64,000 nt of DNA, from contig NZ_JAJOZB010000001.1 in NCBI RefSeq assembly GCF_023701745.1, positions 2,610,501 to 2,674,500 on the forward strand. The letters run 5' to 3'. The notes under the pieces were generated by a model, which was not told the origin of the DNA, made no database searches, and worked only from the letters and a program-made list of their open reading frames with translations. Source of the DNA: Streptomyces sp. RKAG293 (GTDB taxonomy: Bacteria; Actinomycetota; Actinomycetes; Streptomycetales; Streptomycetaceae). Positions within the stretch are counted from its first letter, which is position 1, and each line of letters starts with the position of its first letter. Shown here in pieces: positions 1 to 7,542 of this stretch. The translations under genes were made by a program, and so were the position numbers.

Positions 1-425
1 GCCTCGATCCCGGCGATCGGCACCGGGCCGATGGAGGTCCAGGCGACATTGGCGAGCAGCCCGAACAGGCCCTCCAGGTTCTGCCCGTTGGGGCGCACCA
101 GACGGTGGCTGAGCAGGTGCAGGCGCAGGTAGGCGTCGTGCGCGTCGAGCGGCTTGTCGTCGCTCGAGGCGATGACGGTACGTACGGCGACGACCTCCAC
201 CCCGCGGCGCGGGTCCGGTCCGAGCGCCTTCGGCGCGGCGGCGCCCAGCAGCTCGGCGGCGCGCCCGGCGGTCAGCCGCTCGGTGCCGGCCGGACCGGGG
301 TCGGCGACGAGCTCGGGGGCGGGGTACCAGGTGTCCAGGACCGTGCCGTCATTGGCGATGGTGGCAAGGCCGGCGGCAACGGCGCCGGTGGAGCGGTTAA
401 CGGTCGAAGCGGTCGTGTCAGTCAT
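1..425 (-). CDS. dapD: Tetrahydrodipicolinate N-succinyltransferase, N-terminal part (cut by window edge)
   Basis: The first ~141 codons read from an ATG at 425 and run off the left edge. I read this frame by hand; it begins MTDTTASTVNRSTGAVAAGL and continues with blocks such as VAVRTVIASSDDKPLDAHDA and LHLLSHRLVRPNGQNLEGLF, typical of the actinobacterial DapD type. The enzyme transfers succinyl from succinyl-CoA to tetrahydrodipicolinate in the cytosolic lysine/diaminopimelate pathway. The catalytic left-handed beta-helix would lie outside the window. Upstream (higher coordinates) is 143 bp of non-coding DNA and then the end of the TetR pseudogene on the same strand. Identification rests on recognised N-terminal sequence only. 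Confidence 0.85.
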   Translation of the reverse strand, partial: MTDTTASTVNRSTGAVAAGLATIANDGTVLDTWYPAPELVADPGPAGTERLTAGRAAELLGAAAPKALGPDPRRGVEVVAVRTVIASSDDKPLDAHDAYLRLHLLSHRLVRPNGQNLEGLFGLLANVAWTSIGPVPIAGIE

Positions 426-568
426 GCCTCGCACGCTAGCCGCTGGTCACGCCCGATGCCCAACCGGCCCGGCATGCGGAACGGGGTTTCCGCCGGAGGC
501 GTCGTGGCCGGGGGCTCCGCGAAGGCGGTCCGTCACGCCTTTCAGGGCGCAACACGCCGGCCCGCCGG

Positions 569-1128
569 TCAGCCGAGCAGCCGGCTGAACATTTCGCGGG
601 CGTAGGCGCGGTCGTAGGTGCCTCCGGTCAGGAGGACCTGGAGGCAGATGCCGTCGATGAGGGCGATCAGGGCGCGGGCGGTGGACGGGTCGGTGTGGGT
701 GGCGAGGAGGGCGGTGGCCTGGTCGACCCACTCCGCCGCGATGGGGCGGACCGCCTCGCGGCGCAGGGCGGCGAGGTAGAGGTCGTAGTCCAGCTCGATC
801 AGGGTCCGGTCGCCGGAGAGCCACACCTCCAGCAGCCGGGACAGCTCGTCGGCGAGGGCGGCCGGCGTGACCGGTCCGGTCCCCGGGCCCGGTTCGGCGA
901 AGAGCGGGCTGTCCCGGATCGACTGGGCGAAGCCCTCGTTGGCCTGGCGGAGTGCCGCGACGAGCAGGTCGTCGAGGGTCGCGAAGTGGTACGTGGTCGA
1001 GCCGAGGGGACGTCCGCCTCGGCGGCAACCGAGCGGTGGCTGAGCCCGGCGATGCCGCGTTCGCCGACCACCCGGATCGCGGCGTCGATGATGCGGCGGC
1101 GCCGGTCGGGGTCGTAGCGGCGGGCCAT
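569..1128 (-). pseudogene. TetR-family regulator broken by a 1-nt deletion
   Basis: The N-terminus, from an ATG at 1128 (MARRYDPDRRRRIIDAAIRV), is a TetR helix-turn-helix. The expected continuation (LGSTTYHF) is in another frame. At 1006-1009 the coding strand has four C where GTC-CCC-CTC needs five. Past that point the other frame gives a full TetR ligand-binding domain ending at 569 (about 186 aa if repaired). The start ATG overlaps the TGA of the SMR gene by one base, so the two are translationally coupled and this is probably the efflux regulator. A homopolymer error in the assembly is as likely as a real mutation. Everything else about the reading frame looks intact, so any inactivation is recent. 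Confidence 0.75.
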
Positions 1129-1448
1129 CAGTGCGACCCGCCGAGGTTGAGCACGATGACGCCCGCGATCACCAGCAGCACCCCGAGGACCTTCGCGGCG
1201 TTCGCCGTCTCCCCCATGAAGACCATCCCGATCGCCGCGATGGTCGCGGTGCCGACGCCCGCCCAGATCGCGTACGCGGTGCCGACCTCGATCGTCTTCA
1301 GGGTCTGCGCGAGCAGCGTGAAGGCGATGACGTAGCCGGTGATCGTGATCGCCGACGGCCACAGCCTGCTGAAGCCCTCGCTGTACTTCATCGCGGTGGT
1401 GCCGAGTATCTCGGCGAGGATGGCGCCGCCCAGCATGATGTAGCCCAT
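1128..1448 (-). CDS. Small multidrug resistance (SMR/EmrE-like) efflux protein
   Basis: A 106-aa inner-membrane protein with four hydrophobic helices. Helix 1 carries the conserved membrane glutamate (GGAILAEILGTTAMK), and AYAIWAGVGTA is the SMR helix-3 motif. Homologues are proton-coupled antiporters of lipophilic cations or guanidinium-type compounds, working as dimers. I chose the ATG at 1448 over an in-frame TTG at 1466 because homologues begin MGYI. No Shine-Dalgarno precedes it and a TACGCT -10-like box sits 8 nt upstream, so the mRNA may be leaderless. The start codon lies inside a nested palindrome (1443-1492), the likely operator of the adjacent TetR protein. The exact substrate cannot be told from sequence. 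Confidence 0.85.
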   Translation of the reverse strand: MGYIMLGGAILAEILGTTAMKYSEGFSRLWPSAITITGYVIAFTLLAQTLKTIEVGTAYAIWAGVGTATIAAIGMVFMGETANAAKVLGVLLVIAGVIVLNLGGSH

Positions 1449-1492
1449 GTGTACAAGCGTACGCAACGATGCGTACGCCCGTACACATGGGC
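1443..1492. promoter_or_regulatory. Nested palindrome over the SMR gene start (probable TetR operator)
   Basis: Outer arms GCCCATGTGTAC (1443-1454) and GTACACATGGGC (1481-1492) are perfect reverse complements. Inner arms GCGTACGC lie at 1457-1464 and 1471-1478. The element covers the SMR start codon and the putative -10 box, which fits repression by the co-transcribed TetR protein. It could also act as a transcript hairpin. Confidence 0.6.
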
Positions 1493-1506
1493 GCCGTTCC
1501 GCCGGG

Positions 1507-2901
1507 TCAGCTCACGGTGAACCAGGTCGCGCGGGACTTCTTCCACTCCGGGTGCGTGAGGTCCTTGGCCTCGGTGCCGTCGCCGTACAGGTCGGCCGAG
1601 CCGTCGTCGGTGACGAGCTGAGCGCGGGCGCCCGGCACGGTCAGGTCCGGGACGTCCACGACGGCCTCCCAGCCGCCCGCGTCGGTGGTCGGCAACTGGA
1701 CGCGCTGGACCGGGGCGTGGCCCGGGACGCCGTCCCACGAGTACAGCGCGTACGGGTCGCTGTTGTCGTCGGCGGCCCAGGAGCCGGCCACGATCAGATA
1801 CTGGTCGGCGGCGTTCTTGCGGATGTCGCGGATGCTGAGGCCGCCCAGGTCGAGCTCGATCGGGGCGCCGAAGGCGGCCTTGGTGCCGGTGATCACCTTG
1901 TCGATGTTGGTGACCGGCACGATCAGCGCCTTGCCGCCCGGGACGTGCGGGGCCAGCGGGGCGCGGAACCCGATGTACGCGGTGGTGGTGCTGCCGGGCG
2001 CGAACTCCAGGCCCTCGACGTTGAACCCGTCGATCTGCTTGGGCACCTCGCCGGAGGCGGCGCCGGCCGCGAAGCCGTAGTGGTTGCCGTTGGCCTTGTC
2101 CCAGGCGATCAGGTCGGCGCGCAGGTTCTTGTACTTGCCGCCCAGCGCGAGCTGGGTGCTCGCGCCCGAGCCGGTCACCGTCGTGGTGAACAGCGTGGCG
2201 CGGTCGGCCTTGATCTCGCCGTCCTTGTTGTTGCCCAGCGAGCCGGTCCAGTAGATCGTGTTGCCGACCCGGGCCGCCGCCTCGATGTCGATCTCCTTGG
2301 AGACCCCGAGCGAGGAGCTGAAGTCCCAGGTGCGCACCGGCGCGCCGGACGCGGCGCGGTCGTACAGCCGCAGCGTGTTGGACTCGTCGTCGGCCACGAC
2401 GGCGTAGCCGCCGCCGACGTCCACCGCGGCCGAGGCGTCGCTCGAACCGGTGAAGTAGCGGGTGTCCGCGGCGAACTGGACCGCCGGCGAGGCCGCGTAG
2501 TGCAGCGTCTTCGTCGCGGTCTTGCCGCCGAGACCGGTGACCTTCAGCGTCAGATCGGTGTAGCCGGAGCCGTGCGCGGCCACCGCGACCCGGCGGGCCC
2601 CGCCGGTCCCCGTCACCGTGACGTCGCCCGTGCCCGCGACGGCGGACTTCGAGCTGACCGAGGCGGCCACCGTGAGCGCCGAGGCGTCGGCGCCGCTCTG
2701 CGAGACCGTCGCCGTGACCACCGGGTCGCCGGTCGCGCCGACGGCGCCCGACAGGTAGGTGGCGGACAGCGTGATGACCGGGGTGCCGTAGCTCGCGGCG
2801 TGCGCGTGGGCGGGAGCGGCGAGGCCCATGGCGCCCAGGGCGAGAGCCGCACCCGCGGCCAGACCGGCCCTGCGGACGGACGGGGAAACGTAAGGCTGCA
2901 C
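1507..2901 (-). CDS. Secreted protein: signal peptide, Ig-like domain and beta-propeller-like domain
   Basis: The 464-aa product starts at GTG 2901 (AAGGG 8 nt upstream). It begins with a Sec signal peptide (basic VRR, hydrophobic core GLAAGAALALGAMGLAAP, AHA cleavage region). Residues ~35-120 are Ser/Thr/Val-rich and Ig-like. The rest has short repeated beta-strand units (YAVVADDESNTLRLYDRA, WEAVVDVPDL) resembling secreted DUF3616 or esterase-like propellers. No catalytic motif is evident. It is monocistronic, and the suf terminator at 2998-3034 separates it from sufT. The propeller reading is by eye. I am sure it is exported and unsure of any activity. Confidence 0.6.
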   Translation of the reverse strand: MQPYVSPSVRRAGLAAGAALALGAMGLAAPAHAHAASYGTPVITLSATYLSGAVGATGDPVVTATVSQSGADASALTVAASVSSKSAVAGTGDVTVTGTGGARRVAVAAHGSGYTDLTLKVTGLGGKTATKTLHYAASPAVQFAADTRYFTGSSDASAAVDVGGGYAVVADDESNTLRLYDRAASGAPVRTWDFSSSLGVSKEIDIEAAARVGNTIYWTGSLGNNKDGEIKADRATLFTTTVTGSGASTQLALGGKYKNLRADLIAWDKANGNHYGFAAGAASGEVPKQIDGFNVEGLEFAPGSTTTAYIGFRAPLAPHVPGGKALIVPVTNIDKVITGTKAAFGAPIELDLGGLSIRDIRKNAADQYLIVAGSWAADDNSDPYALYSWDGVPGHAPVQRVQLPTTDAGGWEAVVDVPDLTVPGARAQLVTDDGSADLYGDGTEAKDLTHPEWKKSRATWFTVS

Positions 2902-2997
2902 GAGGAGTGCCCTTCGACGTCGCTGATGTCGTGGCAAACCCTCGGGCACAGCCGCCAACGAGGGACACCCGCAGGGCATACATCCGGCGAACAACGG

Positions 2998-3034
2998 CGG
3001 ACGGCCCGCACGCGCGAGGCGTGCGGGCCGTCCG
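2998..3034 (-). terminator. Terminator of the suf operon
   Basis: A perfect 16-bp GC-rich stem (2998-3013 paired with 3019-3034) with a 5-nt loop, 35 bp past the sufT stop. There is no U tract, as is common for Streptomyces terminators. Confidence 0.8.
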
Positions 3035-3068
3035 GTGGTGCGGGCGGTGCGGGTGCAGCGCTGCGTGC

Positions 3069-3443
3069 TCAGCCGATGTTGAAGCCGAGCGCCCGCAGCT
3101 GCTCGCGACCGTCGTCGCTGATCTTGTCCGGGCCCCACGGCGGCATCCAGACCCAGTTGATCTTGAGGTCGGCGACCAGTCCGTCCGTCGCCGAACGCGC
3201 CTGGTCCTCGATGACATCGGTCAGCGGGCAGGCCGCCGAGGTCAGCGTCATGTCCAGCGTCGCGACGTTCGAGTCGTCGATGTGGATGCCGTAGATCAGG
3301 CCCAGGTTGACGACGTCGATGCCCAGCTCGGGGTCGACGACGTCGTACAGCGCCTCGCGGACCTCCTCCTCGGAGGCCGGCTTGGTGGTGACTACGGACG
3401 CGGTCTCGACCGCGGCCTCGGCCACTTCTGCGTTGTCGGTCAT
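3069..3443 (-). CDS. sufT: MIP18/PaaD-family iron-sulfur assembly factor
   Basis: A 124-aa DUF59/MIP18-family protein. Key blocks are VDPELGIDVVNLGLIYGI, the TSAACPLTDVIEDQ segment with the conserved Cys, and WVWMPPWGPDKIS near the C-terminus. Family members help mature Fe-S proteins in the cytosol, especially under high Fe-S demand. The ATG at 3443 overlaps the sufU TGA (ATGA), so it is the translationally coupled last gene of the suf operon. Earlier starts would only read into sufU. The N-terminal ~30 residues are a variable acidic/Ala/Val extension. SufT is the usual name for this position; a phenylacetate-oxygenase PaaD role is unlikely here. Confidence 0.85.
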   Translation of the reverse strand: MTDNAEVAEAAVETASVVTTKPASEEEVREALYDVVDPELGIDVVNLGLIYGIHIDDSNVATLDMTLTSAACPLTDVIEDQARSATDGLVADLKINWVWMPPWGPDKISDDGREQLRALGFNIG

Positions 3444-3895
3444 GCTGACTCCCTTTCGGACAGCGCCTGTGCGGTCGCGTCCTTCCACGCCATCCAGCTC
3501 AGCAGGGCGCACTTCACGCGCGCCGGGTACTTGGAGACACCGGCGAACGCGACAGCGTCCTCCAGCACCTCCTCCATCGCGTCGTCCGGCTCCAGCTTGC
3601 CCTTGGACTGCATCAGTTCCAGGAAGACCTCCTGGACCTTCATCGCCTCGTCGAGCTCGCGCCCGACCACCAGCTCGTTCATCACCGAGGCGCTGGCCTG
3701 GCTGATCGAGCAGCCCTGGCCCTCGTAGGAGACGTCCACGATCTTCGAGCCGTCGAGCTTCACCCGCAGCGTGATCTCGTCGCCGCACGTCGGATTGACG
3801 TGGTGCACCTCGGCGTCGCCGTCGCGCAGGCCACGCCCGTGCGGGTGCTTGTAGTGGTCCAGGATCACTTCCTGGTACATCGAATCCAGCTTCAC
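3440..3895 (-). CDS. sufU: SufU, zinc-dependent sulfur acceptor for SufS
   Basis: A 151-aa NifU-N/IscU-fold protein with the expected zinc and sulfur-acceptor residues: Cys37 with Asp39 (NPTCGDE), Cys62 (GQGCSISQAS) and Cys129 (VKCALLSW). In Gram-positive bacteria SufU takes persulfide sulfur from SufS and passes it to SufBCD. The start is GTG 3895 (MKLDSMYQEV); an internal ATG five codons later is possible but would trim a conserved N-terminus. It lies 10 bp downstream of sufS and overlaps sufT. Gene order SufS-SufU matches Gram-positive suf operons, and no separate SufE was found. Confidence 0.93.
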   Translation of the reverse strand: MKLDSMYQEVILDHYKHPHGRGLRDGDAEVHHVNPTCGDEITLRVKLDGSKIVDVSYEGQGCSISQASASVMNELVVGRELDEAMKVQEVFLELMQSKGKLEPDDAMEEVLEDAVAFAGVSKYPARVKCALLSWMAWKDATAQALSERESA

Positions 3896-3905
3896 CAGTC
3901 AGCCC

Positions 3906-5162
3906 TCACCCGAAGAAGTTCCGTACGTGCTCCAGTCCCTCGACGAGGGCGTCGACCTCCGCGGGGGTGGAGTACAGATAGAACGACGCCCGCGTGGTCG
4001 CCGGAATTCCGTAGCGCAGGCAGACCGGGCGTGCGCAGTGGTGTCCGACGCGGACCGCGATGCCCTGTTCGTCCAGTACCTGGCCCACATCGTGCGGGTG
4101 GATGTCCCCCAGCACGAAGGAGATCGCGGCGCCCCGGTCCTCGGCCGTCGTCGGACCGATGATCCGCAGGTCCGGGACCTCCAGCAGGCGCTGCACCGCG
4201 TATTCGGTGATGGCGTGCTCATGGGCCCAGATCTTGTCCATGCCGATGGCGTTGAGGTAGTCCACGGCCGCGCCGAGGCCGACGGCCTGGGCGATCGGGG
4301 GCGTACCCGCCTCGAACTTGTGCGGCGCCGGGGCGTACGTGGAGGACTGCATCGAGACGGTTTCGATCATCTCGCCGCCGCCGAGGAACGGCGGCAGGTC
4401 CTCGAGCAGCTCCTGGCGGCCCCACAGCACGCCGATGCCGGTCGGGCCGCACATCTTGTGGCCGGTGAAGGCCACGAAGTCGGCGCCGAGCGCCTGCACG
4501 TCGAGCGGCATGTGCGGCGCGGCCTGCGAGGCGTCGATGAGGACCAGCGCGCCGACGTCCTGGGCACGCCGGACGATCGCGTCGACCGGGTTGATGGTGC
4601 CCATGATGTTGGAGACCAGGGTGAACGAGACGATCTTCGTCTTCTCGGTGATCACCTGGTCGATGTTGGAGAGGTCGAGCCGGCCGTCGTCGGTCAGCCC
4701 GAACCACTTCAGCTTCGCGCCGGTGCGCTGCGAGAGCAGCTGCCACGGAACGATGTTGGAGTGGTGCTCCATCTCCGTGATCACTATCTCGGTCTCGCGG
4801 TCCACCCGGTAGGGCTCGTCGGCCCAGCCCAGCATGTTCGCCACGAGGTTGAGTGACTCCGAGGCGTTCTTGGTGAAGATCACCTCGTCACGGCTCGGCG
4901 CGTTGATGAACGCGGCGACCTTGTCGCGCGCGCCTTCGTAGAGCGCCGTGGCCTCCTCGGCGAGCACATGCACGCCACGGTGGACGTTGGCGTTGTGCTG
5001 CTCGTAGTACGCGTTCAGCGCGTCGAGCACCTGGCGCGGCTTCTGCGAGGTCGCAGCGTTGTCCAGGTACACGATCTTCTTGCCGTCGTGGACCATGCGG
5101 TCCAGGATCGGGAAGTCCTTGCGGATCGCCTCGGTGTCGAGGAGGCCATGCAGTGGTGTCAC
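3906..5162 (-). CDS. sufS: Cysteine desulfurase SufS
   Basis: A 418-aa fold-type I PLP enzyme of the group II desulfurases. The PLP lysine is Lys236 in FTGHKMCGPTGIGVLWG and the persulfide-forming Cys376 lies in the short RVGHHCARPVCLRYG loop typical of SufS rather than IscS. It converts L-cysteine to alanine and donates sulfur to SufU. The N-terminal YLDNAATSQKP block is intact. The GTG start at 5162 overlaps the sufC TGA by four bases, implying coupled translation. Length is normal for the family. Confidence 0.96.
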   Translation of the reverse strand: MTPLHGLLDTEAIRKDFPILDRMVHDGKKIVYLDNAATSQKPRQVLDALNAYYEQHNANVHRGVHVLAEEATALYEGARDKVAAFINAPSRDEVIFTKNASESLNLVANMLGWADEPYRVDRETEIVITEMEHHSNIVPWQLLSQRTGAKLKWFGLTDDGRLDLSNIDQVITEKTKIVSFTLVSNIMGTINPVDAIVRRAQDVGALVLIDASQAAPHMPLDVQALGADFVAFTGHKMCGPTGIGVLWGRQELLEDLPPFLGGGEMIETVSMQSSTYAPAPHKFEAGTPPIAQAVGLGAAVDYLNAIGMDKIWAHEHAITEYAVQRLLEVPDLRIIGPTTAEDRGAAISFVLGDIHPHDVGQVLDEQGIAVRVGHHCARPVCLRYGIPATTRASFYLYSTPAEVDALVEGLEHVRNFFG

Positions 5163-5926
5163 GCGGAAGCGCCGCCCTTCGTGCTGTATGCCTCGTAGCC
5201 CTCGTTCTCCAGCTTGTCGGCCAGCTCGGCGCCGCCGGACTCGGCGATGCGGCCGTTCGAGAAGACGTGAACGAAGTCGGGCTTGATGTAGCGCAGGATG
5301 CGGGTGTAGTGGGTGATCAGCAGCGTGCCGACCTCGCCGGTCTCGCGGACGCGGTTGACGCCCTCGGAGACCTGGCGCAGCGCGTCGACGTCCAGACCGG
5401 AGTCCGTCTCGTCGAGGATCGCGATCTTCGGCTTGAGAAGCTCCAGCTGAAGGATCTCGTGGCGCTTCTTCTCACCGCCGGAGAAGCCCTCGTTGACGTT
5501 GCGCTCGGCGAAGGCCGGGTCCATCTGGAGCTGCTCCATCGCGGACTTGACCTCCTTGACCCAGGTGCGGAGCTTGGGAGCTTCGCCGCGGATCGCGGTG
5601 GCCGAGGTGCGCAGGAAGTTGGAGACCGAGACTCCGGGGACCTCGACCGGGTACTGCATGGCGAGGAACAGGCCGGCGCGGGCGCGCTCGTCGACGGTCA
5701 TCGCGAGGATGTCCTCGCCGTCGAGCGTGACGGTGCCGCTGGTGATCGTGTACTTCGGGTGGCCGGCCACCGAGTAGGCCAGGGTCGACTTGCCGGAGCC
5801 GTTGGGGCCCATGATGGCGTGCGTCTCGCCCTGCTTCACGGTCAGGTCGACGCCGCGGAGGATCTCGCGGGGGCCGTTCTCGGCCTCGACGGAGACGTGC
5901 AGGTCGTGGATCTCAAGCGTTGCCAT
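5159..5926 (-). CDS. sufC: SufC, ATPase of the SufBCD scaffold
   Basis: A 255-aa ABC-type ATPase with Walker A GPNGSGKST (~residues 40-48), signature GFSGGEKKRHE and Walker B IAILDETDSGLD, followed by an ITHYTRIL H-loop. The Glu-Thr-Asp after Walker B is characteristic of SufC. It binds SufB and SufD and powers cluster assembly in the cytosol. The ATG at 5926 lies 7 bp after the Rieske gene stop. Placing SufC after the Rieske protein, with SufS directly downstream, is the usual actinobacterial order. Confidence 0.96.
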   Translation of the reverse strand: MATLEIHDLHVSVEAENGPREILRGVDLTVKQGETHAIMGPNGSGKSTLAYSVAGHPKYTITSGTVTLDGEDILAMTVDERARAGLFLAMQYPVEVPGVSVSNFLRTSATAIRGEAPKLRTWVKEVKSAMEQLQMDPAFAERNVNEGFSGGEKKRHEILQLELLKPKIAILDETDSGLDVDALRQVSEGVNRVRETGEVGTLLITHYTRILRYIKPDFVHVFSNGRIAESGGAELADKLENEGYEAYSTKGGASA

Positions 5927-5933
5927 GGGTGCC

Positions 5934-6272
5934 TCAGGACTCCTGGGTGACGGAGACGAGCACGTCGTCGCCGATGATCTTTACGGGGTATACGGGTACG
6001 GGCCGCGTGGCCGGCAGCCCGGACGGCTTGCCGGTGCGCAGGTCGAAGCTGGAGCCGTGCAGCCAGCACTCGATCTGACAGTCCTCGACCTCGCCCTCCG
6101 AGAGGGAGACGTTCGCGTGCGAGCAGATGTCGTTGATCGCGAACACCTCGCCCGCGGTGCGCACCAGGGATACCGGTGTGCTGTCGATTTCGACGCGCTT
6201 GGGCGTGTCGTCCTCCAGCTCGCTCAGCGAGCAGGCGACGACGAAACCTTGGGCACCTTGAGCCGTGGTCAT
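5934..6272 (-). CDS. Rieske-type ferredoxin inside the suf operon
   Basis: A 112-aa soluble Rieske [2Fe-2S] protein. Ligands are Cys50-x-His52 (CSHANVSL) and Cys69-x2-His72 (CWLHGSSFD). It has no signal peptide or membrane segment and resembles the NirD/BphF ferredoxin components of dioxygenases. No oxygenase gene is nearby. It overlaps sufD by one base (TGATG) and precedes sufC by 7 bp, so it belongs to the operon. An electron-donor role in cluster assembly or repair is an inference from position only. Confidence 0.88.
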   Translation of the reverse strand: MTTAQGAQGFVVACSLSELEDDTPKRVEIDSTPVSLVRTAGEVFAINDICSHANVSLSEGEVEDCQIECWLHGSSFDLRTGKPSGLPATRPVPVYPVKIIGDDVLVSVTQES

Positions 6273-7438
6273 CAGACGGACGCCTCCAGCTCCGCGTCGA
6301 TCTTCGCCATCAGGCGCTCTTCGAGGTCGGGCAGACCGATCTGCTGGACCAGCTCGCCGAAGAAGCCGCGCACGACCAGCCGGCGGGCCTCGATCGTCGG
6401 GATGCCGCGGGACATGAGGTAGAAGAGCTGCTCGTCGTCGAAGCGGCCGGTCGCGGAGGCGTGGCCGGCACCGGCGATCTCGCCGGTCTCGATCTCCAGG
6501 TTCGGGACCGAGTCGACCCGCGCGCCGTCCGTGAGGATCAGGTTGCGGTTGAGCTCGTAGGTGTCGGTGCCCTCGGCGGCGGCGCGGATGAGGACGTCGC
6601 CGATCCAGATCGCGTGCGCGTCCTTGCCCTGCAGCGCGCCCTTGTACGTGACGTTGCTGCGGCAGTGCGGCGTGTCGTGGTCGATGAAGAGCCGGTGCTC
6701 CTGGTGCTGGCCCTCGTCGGTGAAGTACAGGCCGAACAGCTCGGCGTCGCCGCCCGGGGCGCCGTAGACGACCCGCGGGTGCAGCCGGACCAGGTCGCCG
6801 CCGAAGGTGACGATCACGGACTTGAACCGGGCGTCGCGGCCGACCAGCGCGGTGTGCTGGGCGACGTGCACCGCGCTGTCGTCCCAGTCCTGGACCGAGA
6901 CGACGGTGAGCTTGGCGCCGTCGCCGATCAGGTACTCGACGTTGGCGGCGAGCGTGGCGTCACCGGTGTGGTCGATGACCACGACGGCCTCGGCGAAGGC
7001 ACCGATCTCGATGATCTGGTGGCCGTAGGCGGTGCCGCCCTCGCCGTGCACGGCGATCCGGACCGGCTCGGTGAGCACGAGGTCCTTGGGGATCGAGACG
7101 ACCGAGGCCTTCTCGAAGGAGCTGAACGCCTGGGCCACGACCCGGTCCGCGGGCTTGCCGGCCTTGCCGACGCGGGCGTCGGTGCGGTCCACCGTCTCGA
7201 CGGTGACGCCCTCGGGGGCGGTCACGTCGACCCGGAGGCCGCCGTTCGCCTTCGCGGTGCCGTCGTGCAGGCCGCGCAGCCGCTCCAGGGGAGTGAAACG
7301 CCACTCCTCCTCGCGACCGTGCGGCACCGGGAAGTCGGCCACGTCGTAGGACGGCGCGGCGCTGACCCGGGCATCGGCGGGGTGACCCACCGTGATGGCA
7401 CCTTCGGTGGTGCTGCCGGCAGGGATGTTGTCAGCCAT
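6272..7438 (-). CDS. sufD: SufD, scaffold subunit
   Basis: A 388-aa SufBD-family protein. The C-terminal block ([20 protein letters not shown], then VVRGFFGELVQQI) is the shared SufB/SufD core, and the N-terminal half (EEEWRFTPLERLRGL) is SufD-specific. With SufB and SufC it forms the Fe-S scaffold; SufD is linked to iron acquisition. It starts at ATG 7438, separated from sufB by 104 bp containing a GC-rich inverted repeat. That is the largest gap inside the operon and may hold a processing site. Confidence 0.95.
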   Translation of the reverse strand: MADNIPAGSTTEGAITVGHPADARVSAAPSYDVADFPVPHGREEEWRFTPLERLRGLHDGTAKANGGLRVDVTAPEGVTVETVDRTDARVGKAGKPADRVVAQAFSSFEKASVVSIPKDLVLTEPVRIAVHGEGGTAYGHQIIEIGAFAEAVVVIDHTGDATLAANVEYLIGDGAKLTVVSVQDWDDSAVHVAQHTALVGRDARFKSVIVTFGGDLVRLHPRVVYGAPGGDAELFGLYFTDEGQHQEHRLFIDHDTPHCRSNVTYKGALQGKDAHAIWIGDVLIRAAAEGTDTYELNRNLILTDGARVDSVPNLEIETGEIAGAGHASATGRFDDEQLFYLMSRGIPTIEARRLVVRGFFGELVQQIGLPDLEERLMAKIDAELEASV

Positions 7439-7542
7439 GGCTTGTCGTACTGCTCTCTTTCTGGAGGAACGTCGTCGCGTCGCCGGTGGGCAGGCCGTCG
7501 GTCCGTCCGGGTGCGCGGGCGCACCCGGACGGGGACGTCGTA

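Noticed and set aside
1447..3294. 615-codon plus-strand frame opposite the secreted protein gene
   Set aside because: Its reverse strand encodes a convincing signal-peptide protein; this frame lacks any domain.
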